Origin: Dillenia suffruticosa
Lineage: Eukaryota; Streptophyta; Magnoliopsida; Dilleniales; Dilleniaceae
DNA length: 64,000 bases
NCBI GenBank assembly: GCA_033439265.1
Contig: JAVTVX010000020.1
Coordinates: 12,914,001-12,978,000 of the forward strand
Direction of reading: 5' to 3'
Shown one piece after another: positions 46,345 through 56,074 of this stretch; position 1 is the stretch's first letter, and every line of letters starts with the position of its first letter. Both the position numbers and the translations under genes were made by a program. Under the pieces are notes generated by a model that saw nothing but the letters and a program-made list of their open reading frames with translations, was not told the DNA's origin and did not search any database.

Positions 46345-47055
46345 ATTTATAAGTTAGGTAGTAAGTAAGTAGTAAGTAGTAAGTAGATAATAAATAATAA
46401 TAATATCACACCCTTGCATGCATAGCGCGCATGCATTGGCGCCCGCCCTGGCATTGCCAGGCGCCCGCATAGGAGGTTGCATGGGTGCAGTAGCATGCAT
46501 GGGTGGGAGCCCGTCTTGTGGCATGCGTGGGTGGGAGCCCGTCCTGGCATCGCCGAGCGCCGGTGTCGTCCCACACATTCCATGTCAATACTTTTTTCTT
46601 ATATAAAAATTTTTACATAATTATATCAAAAATTTTAAATATGAATTATGTAGAATAATGATATATTTAATATTATTAATTTAAATAAGGTAATGATATA
46701 AATTTAGGGTTATTATTTATTGTAATGTAATATTTAGGGTAATAATGTAGTAACAAAAACAAAAACATTGTAACAAAAACAAAGACACAACAGAAAATGA
46801 AATTATTGATGATGTAATAATAAAAAGATAAAATTCAATTTAGAAAAAAGTGGGAAAAAATAGCGGGTTCTAAAAATTTATTTGAACGCATAAATCAAAT
46901 ATATAATATATCATTCTCCACAAACTCTCTTTCCCTCCAAAACCTCTCTCCTCCCTCAAATCTTAAATCTTGTGACTTAAAACCACAATCATTTTTCAAA
47001 TTCTCAAATCCTTCGACTTAACCAAAATTTTTATTCAAACTTTCCTTAACTCAAC
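46345..47055 (+). promoter_or_regulatory. GC island 6 plus probable TNPA2 promoter and leader
   Basis: Array of GTAAGTAGTAAGTA (46345-46400), GC island (46410-46580; GGCGCCCGCCCTGGCATTGCC, GTGGGAGCCCGTC twice), then the shared AT-rich block and a CT-rich leader ending at ATG 47056. The same order occurs at the left end of CACTA2 (27.84-28.62 kb). This is the likely TNPA promoter; the GC island may be a methylation-sensitive control region as in maize Spm, which is inference. Confidence 0.55.
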
Positions 47056-48760
47056 ATGGGAAGAACCAAACGAAAGATGATTATTGTTGCTACAGCCATC
47101 CGAAGATCAACTTCACTCTGAAGAAGCCCAAGATGCTACGCCATGTTTGATTTGGTTTGGTTTAAAAACATATCATTGAGATAAGTATCCATTTCTAATA
47201 TTTTTTTAGCAGTTCTCAAGAAGAAATGTAGAGGCCCAACACGTTGTCAAGATGTTTGGGATTTAGAAAAAGGTAAACGGATGGTGGTTGAAATGAATGA
47301 ATTAAATCAATCGATAGGAATTGATGGTACGATCTTTACTAGATTTCTTGGTTCTATAGTCAAAGTCCACTCGATTGCTCCCATAAATTATAGGATTTGG
47401 CGTGATATGCCAACAGACTATAAAGAAGACACGTGGAAAATTATAGAGGTATTTACAAAATTGTACATTCACATAAATGGAAATTAATCCATCTAATTTT
47501 ATTTCTTTCATTTTGAATTTTGTACATTCACATAAATTGGAAATTAATCCATCTAATTTTATTTCTTTCATTTTGAATTATAGTCCAAGATTACTTTCAA
47601 ACCACTCAGAGAGACACCAAAAAATGGGTTATTGGAAATTTGTGTGAGAAATGGAAGAGTTTTAAAAATAGCCTCAAATCAAAGTGGTTTGATGATTTAC
47701 TTGGAGTAGATGAAAATATCAAAAGAATGGAAGATGAAAGGGTTGATCCAAATCAGTACAAGGATCTTGTTATTTTCTGGCTAAGTGATAAAGGGAAGGT
47801 AAAAAATAAATAATTTTTCTTACTCATTTGTTTGTACTCTCGTAAAAAATAAACAATTTCTCTTACTATTAATTGAATACATTTAATTCTAGTACTTTGT
47901 ATTAGGAAATTAGTAAAAAAAATTCAAAATGTCATGCAAAGTTGACGGATCCACATTGCTTAGGATCTAAGTCATTTGCCAAACTCATTGATGAGAAGGT
48001 ATAAACAACTCATATTTTATTTTACTTATAATTAATTTTACTGCATAATATTTTATATACTTGGAATCACATTTTATTATTACAGACAACACAACGCGGG
48101 ACGAAATCTTGTAGAGCAAAACTTTATATTACAAGTAGAACCCGATTGGATGGTAGTTTAGTCTCTAAGAAAGTATCAGAAGTTGTGGTATGGATGATTA
48201 TTTTTATGTAGTTCTTGATTTATGGATATTCATGTTTCATTTATTTACTTTATAGGAAATGATGAAGAGTCAAATGGAGTCTGTCGAAAGAGAAGAAGGC
48301 CAAGTCGAAAGTTCAAATTTATCTTGGAAAAGTGATATTGTGTCAAAGGTTAAAGGTCCTGATTCGCGGGGTAGAATCAGATGTATAGGAAAAGTTACAA
48401 GTGCATTTGTACATTCAACGAGAGCCGACAAAGAAGATATAACTAATATGATGCAATAATTAATGGAACAAAATCATAATCTTACTAATTTGTTAAGTAA
48501 TGTTCTTCTTCATGTTGCTATGAATGTTGGAAGTGGACATGAAGATGAATTGATGAATATGGTTAATGAAGCAAGGGTTATTGTTGGTATTCGGGTATGT
48601 AATTTCTCTATTTCTACTTCTACTTAGCACAATCTTATTAATTTCACTTTTACATTTCAAAAATAATTTAAATTATTTGTATTTTAACTTCCTTCAATAC
48701 CAGATGCTGGGAGTGCACTTAAAAACCAGCAATCATCGTCACCGCCTGACTCCATCCCAA
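47056..48760 (+). CDS. CACTA2 TNPA-type protein (Ptta/En-Spm, Transposase_24), one stop
   Basis: Exons with good splice sites: about 47211-47448 (KKKCRGPTRCQDVWDLEKGK, NELNQSIGIDGTIFTRFLGS, INYRIWRDMPTDYKEDTWKI), 47583-47798 (DTKKWVIGNLCEKWKSFKNS, YKDLVIFWLSDKGK), 47906-47998 (SKCHAKLTDPHCLGSKSFAK), 48086-48189, 48256-48595 (GPDSRGRIRCIGKV) and 48705-48761. A short first exon may start at ATG 47056. The order and spacing fit the plant Transposase_24/TNPA family, which binds subterminal motifs and helps TNPD, and in Spm also controls the promoter. One in-frame TAA at 48457-48459 (MMQ*LMEQNHNLTNLL) is the only clear break in the main exons. A ~60-bp tandem duplication lies in an intron (47462-47580). 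Confidence 0.8.
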
Positions 48761-49139
48761 AAGGTAATATTTATTTCGTTACTTATTTTTATTTTATTTT
48801 TAACATAGTAATATTTTTATTTATAACTATTTTTATACCATTATATTATATTCATCTGACTCTATTTCTTTTTATGAATGAATAGATTGAATGAAGGTGG
48901 ATTGAATGAAGGTAGACTTTGCCGATAATCTTTTGATAATTGAAGTGAAGCATCTCTCAGGAGAAGATATATGGATTGTGGGTGTGGGATATGTAATCTT
49001 TTTGTTTTTTATCCAATAGTATCAATCATTTTCCAATATTATAATATTTTACTATTTTCTTTATTTTCAAGTTTTTACTTATATTTCCTTATACTTGTAC
49101 TAACCATACACAAAACCTATAACATTTACTCACATAAGA

Positions 49140-49700
49140 AGATATGTATAGTAACCGACTATAGTGACTAGTAAATGACTGGTAAGTGACTGGTAAGTGA
49201 CGATAGTAGTAATTGAAAAGTAAGTAAATGGTAAGTGATGATAGTAGTAACCAATAAGTAAGTAACTAGTAAGTGAGTAGTAAGTGATGATAGTAGTAAC
49301 TATAGTGACAATAAAGTACTAATATTTCTTAACACCGTCCATAAATCACAATATTTCTTAACATTTGTACAACTGAAGTAATAACATTTCCAAACGGTAT
49401 GATATATGTCTAGCAGTAACATAACCGATATCGGTACTAATATGGCAACCGATAATAAAAATAGTAAGTTTCCTAACACATTTTAAACCGATGATAAAAT
49501 ACTAAATGTACCAACAGTTTTAACCCGTCGATATAAATATATGACATGCTCCAACGGTCACGAAAAGTGTTAGAATACACCTATCCCGACTGGTGTATTA
49601 CCGACTAAATCTCTATCCGTTGGAGAATGTTTTGCCGACGGTTTTTGTATATTTAGGAGACGGTTTTAGTCTGTCAACAAAACTCACTTGTTTTGTAATG
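49140..49700 (+). repeat. Right subterminal region and terminus of CACTA2
   Basis: AAGT-type repeats (49150-49310, GACTGGTAAGTGA) are followed by subterminal CCGATA, CCGACGG and GACGGTTTTAGTC words, and the end TTTTGTAATG at 49691-49700. TTC at 49701-49703 matches TTC at 24316-24318. Confidence 0.85.
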
Positions 49701-49763
49701 TTCGTGTGTATATGTATATGATTATGTACTTATACTATATTATATTTATTTCCTTTATTTATA

Positions 49764-50451
49764 GGTAACAGATGAGAGAAATTCAGTAAATAAAAATGTG
49801 AGGGATATAGCATAAGGGTCATCATATTCAGTCAAATATTATAAGAGATATTTTGTTAATGGTTTCAAGTTTTACACACTCGACTATGTAATGGATAAAT
49901 CAACAATGAATAGCGGTATATGTGTTAAAGAAAGTTATTACAATAATTTTGAGTGTGACTTTTATGGCATGTTGCTTGAGATCATAGAGTTGGAATACTT
50001 TGGAATTGGCAACAGGCCGGTGTTATTTAACTGCATTTGGTATGATACTAAAAAATGAGTAAGGATCCACCCTTGTCACGGTCTTGTTGAAGTTAATCAT
50101 AAATCGAGACTGCATTCTAATAAGCCTTTTGAGTTGGCAACATAAGCACAACAAGTTTACTACACATCATACTCTTCTAAGAAGAGAGAGAGAATTAACT
50201 GGTGGGCTGTATATAAAACTAAGGCTCGAGAGTCAACTAATGATGGAATTACACTTTTGATCATAGCTGAGAGGTTTTATCAAGATGATGAACCATTAAT
50301 TCCTATAGTTGTTGATCGCACTACTAAACTTGATGATGTAAGGATTCTAGTTGGTGGTGAGATGGAGGAGGTTAATCCCACTGAAGTACCCGAAGATGAT
50401 GAGAACCAGTACCATTTCGCTGCGGAAATTGAAGAAGAAGAAGAAGAAGAA

Positions 50452-50485
<34 letters not shown>

Positions 50486-50571
50486 CAAAAGAAGAAGGAG
50501 AGGTGTCTTCTTCAGAGATAGAGCAAATTGAAGAAATTGACTCGGATGGTGATGACAATGACATGGATTGA
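49764..50571 (+). pseudogene. CACTA1 TNPD-type transposase, 3' exon
   Basis: After an AG acceptor at 49763 the reading gives VTDERNSVNKNVRDIA, SVKYYKRYFVNGFKFYTLDY, NSGICVKESYYNNFECDFYG + MLLEIIELEY, RPVLFNCIWYD, AQQVYYTSYSS and an acidic tail. This is the C-terminal domain of TNPD, colinear with TNPD2 from 44754 on. The acidic tail includes a run of 18 Glu from a GAA microsatellite (50426-50490) and ends DGDDNDMD. Three in-frame stops (near 49812, 50057 and 50144) break it. It is the missing 3' half of the gene at 21.58-24.28 kb, moved 25.4 kb away by CACTA2. Confidence 0.85.
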
Positions 50572-52089
50572 CATATAGTTTGCATCAGTTTCATGTGCAG
50601 CTGCGAAACAAATGGGTTGTCCTTTTCTTTTCCTTTTTTTTTTTGTAAATCTCCCTATTTTGGTTAAATATTTGCCCCCTCATTAAACACTAACTTACTG
50701 AATATTACAATTTTCCCTGTTCATTAGATAATTTTATTTCTTCTTCTCGTAATATTATAAAGCAATACAAATGATCTTTCTTTGCTTACTATATGGTCCA
50801 CTTTCTAGTACTTGGTTTATCCACTAAAGTATATGTACAATGGTGGTATGCATGGTCTTTTTATCGTTTCAGAAACAGTTTTGATGTCCAACTTAATAAA
50901 TTCATAATATGGGCCTTCTTATGTGCACTCCTTTTGTAACCATCTTTTGGCGAGTAAAGCCTGGCATAAATTCATTGATATATTTTTATTGGATTTAATT
51001 ACAATCTGCATGTCAATTTCTTGGTATTGAATTTTGTGATTAATATTATCTTGGAGATGTATTGATAGAGAGTGAAAGGCCTTTTGAAGTCTTAAAATTG
51101 GAACCTTACATTTTATGCATATATGAGGATGATGTTAGTTGATGGCAGCTTCCGAGTTATTTCAAATGATGATGTAAGTGAAAAACAGAGAAAGTGAGAA
51201 TCAGATTCCAAGGGAGACTCTATAGAAAATTTTTTGTGAGCACACTAGGAATTGCAACTTTTGGCCCTATTAGAAAGCATGGAAAGTCTTGCATGCCTTT
51301 TGATTCGCCCCAGGGTAAACGTCAGTACCTTACAATATATAATCAATTATGTGGCTTAGCTGCGCATATTATTTTTGTCATTCACATTCATATTGTCCAC
51401 AAAGGGATATGCTAATTTGTCCTGGTCACAATGGCTGTAAAGTCGCCGGAGAGTTGATGTGGCATGAAACAGTTTACTAGATATTACGTTGCACAGTTTT
51501 TTGTATCAAATTAGCCAACCATGATATGTGACATCAAGATCATTCAACCCTTATAAATTTCATATCCCAAGTATCAGGCTATCATCGTGATTTCCACTCT
51601 ACAGTCTACATGATGCATGTTACACCAAAAGAACTAGGACAAGAAGGCCAACAATCTGACAACAAGAACACGTCTTCCACAATGCACATAAATGTAATGC
51701 CATATGTCCCAATATGTAGTTCCATATTTTCAGATGGGCAAGGGAAGACCAGTTTTCACTTATGCAGATTGGCTTTGTGCGACTAAATTAGGATAAAGTA
51801 AGTTTGATGGGCCTCAGTGTGATATTGATTCCATCTTCATCAAGGCCAAAATTCTGCAGATTAGGTTATGTCTATACAATGAGGTTGTCCTACTAAACTT
51901 CTGCTTAAGAGACATTTTCAGTTGACAGAATCAAACGAATGCCCCCCCCTATTTCTTACTTTTGTAAGAAACCTGCACTCCCCTGCCCCTCCTGACGTGG
52001 ATTCTGGGTTATCTGCGAATAGTGACATAAATTAGTTACTGACAGACTGTTTTCTTCTGTAGTTTGTCTATACAAATCTATTTCAGCTG
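50572..52089 (+). other. CACTA1 interval between TNPD and TNPA, unassigned
   Basis: Moderate base composition with no recognisable domain. A 73-codon open stretch at 51194-51415 (MRIRFQGRLYRKFFVSTLGI…) could be part of a captured gene, but I cannot name it. Confidence 0.35.
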
Positions 52090-52551
52090 AACGGAGATGG
52101 TACGCGGCAGCGGATCTAGATATAGGGGAAGCTAGCGAAAGCAGTCATGGTTCAATGCATTTAAGTAATATGCTGGAACCAATTGCTCAGCATGAAGTTC
52201 CCAGCGCTACGGATGATGAAAATCTCGGTTCCTCTACTGCTCAAGGTAGAGGCCCAAATTGTGGTACGGAGTTCCCTCTCAATCCGAAGGGTAGAACCTA
52301 TATTGAAGCGGCCAATCATACGTAAGAAAATAACTTGATTCCATTTTATTTTTACTATACTCATGCAATATGTTAGGTGTCAAATGAATATCGGCGATAG
52401 ATTTTTTGATTTTAAAGTTATTTGTTCCGGCACTGGGGACATTAAGGGACGTATTGCTGGGGCATGGCCTATTTGGCGCACGGTGCCAAAGGATACCAAA
52501 GGTGGGCTATGGGAGAAATTTCAAATAACGATTAATTTGAATAAATTTTAA
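52090..52551 (+). pseudogene. CACTA1 TNPA-type gene, 5' exons
   Basis: Exon a (52090-52321) reads AERRWYAAADLDIGEASESS … STAQGRGPNCGTEFPLNPKG, RTYIEAANHT, with donor |GTAAG. Exon b (about 52370-52551) reads CQMNIGDRFFDFKVICSGTG, DIKGRIAGAWPIWRTVPKDT, KGGLWEKFQITINLNKF, then a stop. The RGPN…KG start and the W..VP.D.K..LWE.FQ block are typical of the Transposase_24/TNPA family. The gene lies 1.5 kb behind TNPD1, the same gene order as in CACTA2. Later exons are at 63.03-63.84 kb, beyond the copia insertion. Confidence 0.65.
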
Positions 52552-53538
52552 GTAGGTTAAAGAACCATTGCACTTCAATACACCATGGCAATACTAAAAA
52601 TAAAAGAAAAAGATCAATATGTATACATAGGACTGCACTAAAGTATTGTTGGAAACAAAAAATCCAGAAGGCCTGCTCATTTGCAATAAAAGAAATAGAT
52701 GAAACCATTGCATCCTTTCTTTTCCCCCTTCATTTGCAATTTAATCGATGCCCTATTATGCATGGATGCCCAAGCTTGTTACCAATTACTTTTATGAAAA
52801 AGGAGTTTAACCTGGGTAGGAGTATATGCAGCCAAGGGTGGATAAATTTGAATTGTACTTTCAGGCAATATAGAGGTTCTTGATTTTTTAATTGCGGATT
52901 ATGGGCATGAGCAAATAGTGTCCATTTCTTTCCTCTAGTAACAAGGTTGAGGCCTACAGCAATATGAAGTTTTCTGCACTAAGAAGATTGCTGGTGTAAT
53001 CCCTTTTATGTTTGTCTGGACAGTGAGGGATTCAAGGATCATAGAGGGGTAAATAGCAACCCTTTTATGCTGCACGAATCTACAGGCTACCATGATATTC
53101 TCACTAATCTACAAATGTTTTCATTGATGTGCTTTACTTGCTTTCTATTGATGTGCTTTACTTATCTAAACCTGTATTTATTGTTTTCTACGTCGTTAAG
53201 CAAGAAATATTGTTCATTGTGAGGTAATTATCTTGGTTCTATTAAGTGCTTGCACCTGTTTATTGTGCTCAGTGAACAAACCCTGGAATTTGAACAAAAA
53301 AATGGAAAATTCTTATGTCACTTCATTTATTTCTAAGGCCTAAGGCCTGTATCTTGGTTCAAGGCATCATTTATTTCTTCTGTGAAATGATGAGCCACAC
53401 GCAAACTTCCCACTGCATCATTCAAATTCAACTTTTTTAAGAGATTATCGTCCGGAGATATGAGCATCCTCCTCACTTCTTTGAGTCTCTCATATTATCT
53501 TTCCTCCTCATTATTGCTAGACTGCCAAAAAAAGAAAC
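52552..53538. other. CACTA1 TNPA intron-like DNA before the copia insertion
   Basis: No gene. A local duplication of ATTGATGTGCTTTACTT occurs at about 53125 and 53147. The last bases before the copia (GAAAC, 53534-53538) are repeated after it at 62048-62052. Confidence 0.5.
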
Positions 53539-56074
53539 TGTAAAAACAGGAGGGTGACCCATCACCCTCCATGCCCTGCAAAATCATTCCTGAAAATAAG
53601 GGATTTTTCACTGGTTAACTAAATATGGGCCTCAATAATGGTTGTTGATGGCACAACCATTATAAATAGGGGTAACCATAGCAAGGGTCCCTAAACTCAA
53701 TTTATTAGTCTCACACTACAAAAAAACACATTTTTTGCGACCAAATTTAGCGACAAATTTTTTTCGTAGCAAATTTGTGACGAATTTAGCGACAAAATAT
53801 TTTTTCATCGCTATTTCTAACGAAATTTCGAACAAAAAAAAAGTCGTAGCTGATTTAGAGACGACCGGAAATTCGTCGCTAATTTTGCGACGAATGTCAA
53901 CATTCGTCGCTAATTTTGCGACGAATTCTGAGATTCGTTGCTAATTTTGCTACGAATTTTGAAATTCGTCGCTAATTTTGAAAATATTAAAATAAAATAA
54001 AATATTAATATATATTTATTAATTAATTAATTAATTTTGCGACGAATTTCAAAATTCGTAGCAAAATTAGCGACGAATCTCAGAATTCGTCGCAAAAGTT
54101 GAAAAATAATAAAATAAAATAAAATATTAATATATATTAATTAATTAATTAATTAATTTTGCGACGAATTTCAAAATTCGTCGCAAAATTTTGAAAATAA
54201 TAAAATAAAATAAAATTTTAATATAAATTAATTAATTAATTAAATAATTTTGCGATGAATTTCAAAATTTGTGGTAAATTTTGCAACGAATTTAAAAATT
54301 CGTGGCAAATTTTGCGAGAAATTTAAAAATTCGTCGCAAAATTTTGAAAATAATAAAATAAAATAAAATTTTAATATAAATCAATTAATTAATTAATTAA
54401 TTTTGCGACGAATTTCAAAATTCGTCGCAAAATTTTGAAAATAATAAAATAAAATTTTAATATATATTAATTAATTAATTAATTAATTTTGCGACGAATT
54501 TCAAAATTCGTCGCAAACGTTTGAAAATAATAAAATAAAATAAAATTTTAATATAAAATAAAATTTTAATATATATTAATTAATTAATTAATTAATTTTG
54601 CGACGAATTTCAAAATTCGTGGCAAATTTTGCGACGAATTTCAAAATTCGTTTCAAAATTTTGAAAATAATAAAATAAAATAAAATTTTAATATAAATTA
54701 ATTAATTAATTTATTGATTTTGCGACGAATTTCAAAATTCGTGGCAACTTTTGCAACGAATTTCAAAATTCGTCGCAAAATTTTGAAAATAATAAAATAA
54801 AATAAAATTTTAATATAAATAAATTAATTAATTAATTAATTTTAAAAAAAATTAAATAAGTTAAAATTTTAATATATATTTATTATTTTTTATTTAACAA
54901 AAATTATCACATTTATTATTTTTAATTAATATGTTATATTTTATTTTTATATTATTTTTTCTAAAAATAGTATTATTATTTTTATATATAATATTTTTAT
55001 TTTATTTTAAACTAATAATTTATTATTTTATAATAAATTGTTATTTTATATTGTTTTATTATTATGTGAAATATGTAAAGGAAAGATAATAAGTAAAAAA
55101 AAAAAATTTATAACAGATATTAACGTTTATTTTGATGGTTACAGGATCTTAAAGGTTCACGGAAGCGCAAGGGTTCGAACCATGGTGGGAGCAAAGCGGT
55201 GGAATTTTTCAAGAATTAAGTGAGGGAGGGCGTGTGGGTGCCGGCTCGGGCGGGCGTTCGGGCGGATGCTGGCTCGGGCGGGCGGGCGTGCGGGCGTCGC
55301 AAACTTAGCGACGAATCTTAGAATTCGTCGCAAAATTTGAAAAATAATAAAATAAAGTAAAATTTTAATATATATTAATTAATTAATTAATTAATTAATT
55401 TTGCGACGAATTGAGAAATTCGTTGCAAAATTAGGTACAAATTCCAGAATTGGTCGCAAAATTTGAAAAATAATAAAATAAAATAAAATATTAATATATA
55501 TTAATTAATTAATTAATTAATTTTGCGACGAATTTTAAAATTCATTGCTAAATTTGAAAAATAATAAAATAAAATAAAATATTAATATATATTTATTAAA
55601 TAATTGATTAATTTTGCGACGAAATTCAGAATTCGTCGCAAAATTTGAAAAATAATTAAATAAATTAAAATATTAATATATATTAATTAATTAATTAATT
55701 AATTTAGCGACGAATTTTTTATTTTTATCGCTAAATTTGCGACGAATTTAGCGACAAAAAATTATTTGTCGCTAAATTTAGCGACGAATTTCTAATTTTT
55801 CGTCGCTAAATTTTTGCGACGCGTTATTAGTGACGAAAAATTTTTCGTCGCTAATTTCGTCTCTAATGTTTTTAGCGACGAATTTTTTTGTAGTGTCACA
55901 TATCATCTAGAGAGAGAATTGAGAGCTTGGAAGGCTTCTTGCATGTCCAGAGGTGCTGCCAAAGGGAGTTACAGTCGCTGGAATCCATGGCTGGAGGTAC
56001 ACTTGCTTCTGCTTGTTCTTTGGTTCAATTTTGCTTTGTAATTCATGTGTTAGACTTGCATGAATGTTTTTACA
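53539..56074 (+). repeat. 5' LTR of the copia element (with a 2.18-kb insertion)
   Basis: About 350 bp of LTR is split by a CACTA-like insertion at 53714-55895. The TATA-like TATAAATAG lies near 53661. The LTR ends at 56074, two bases before the tRNA-complementary TGGTATTAGAGTC. Confidence 0.95.
53714..55895 (+). mobile_element. Non-autonomous CACTA-like element with palindromic minisatellite
   Basis: Ends CACTACAAAAAAA…TTTTTTTGTAGTG (13-bp inverted termini), with a 3-bp duplication TCA (53711-53713, 55896-55898). The copia 3' LTR shows the empty site. Inside, about 13 units of ~95-100 bp alternate a palindrome (GCGACGAATTTC and its complement) with an AT filler (AAAATAATAAAATAAAATAA … TTAATTAATTAATT) in two blocks, 53.98-54.83 and 55.31-55.72 kb. 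A SINE-like B box (GGTTCGAACC, 55172-55181) and GC island 7 (about 55221-55300, CGGGCGGGCG) lie between. There is no coding capacity; it would need a transposase in trans. It is younger than the copia insertion. Confidence 0.9.

Larger units (their letters stand above)
24319..49700 (+). mobile_element. CACTA2: 25.4-kb CACTA element inserted in an intron of CACTA1 TNPD
   Basis: Left end CACTACAAAATTAAAG, right end …TTTTGTAATG; the inner complement (CATTACAAAA) matches the left end at 9 of 10 bases. TTC at 24316-24318 and 49701-49703 is a perfect 3-bp target duplication, the size CACTA elements make. Both ends have clustered CCGACGG/CCGTC motifs. The flanks are the two halves of one transposase gene. 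Inside are a TNPD gene (41849-45413), a TNPA gene (47056-48760), a Ulp1-type protease gene, a plant-transposon-protein gene, GC islands, and shrunken copies of the element's own leader. Stops in TNPD and one in TNPA mean it probably cannot move by itself now. Confidence 0.85.

Noticed and set aside
53985-55720. CRISPR-like array of palindromic repeats with spacers
   Set aside because: The nuclear plant context, similar (not unique) spacers, and CACTA-type ends with target duplication show a minisatellite inside a transposon.
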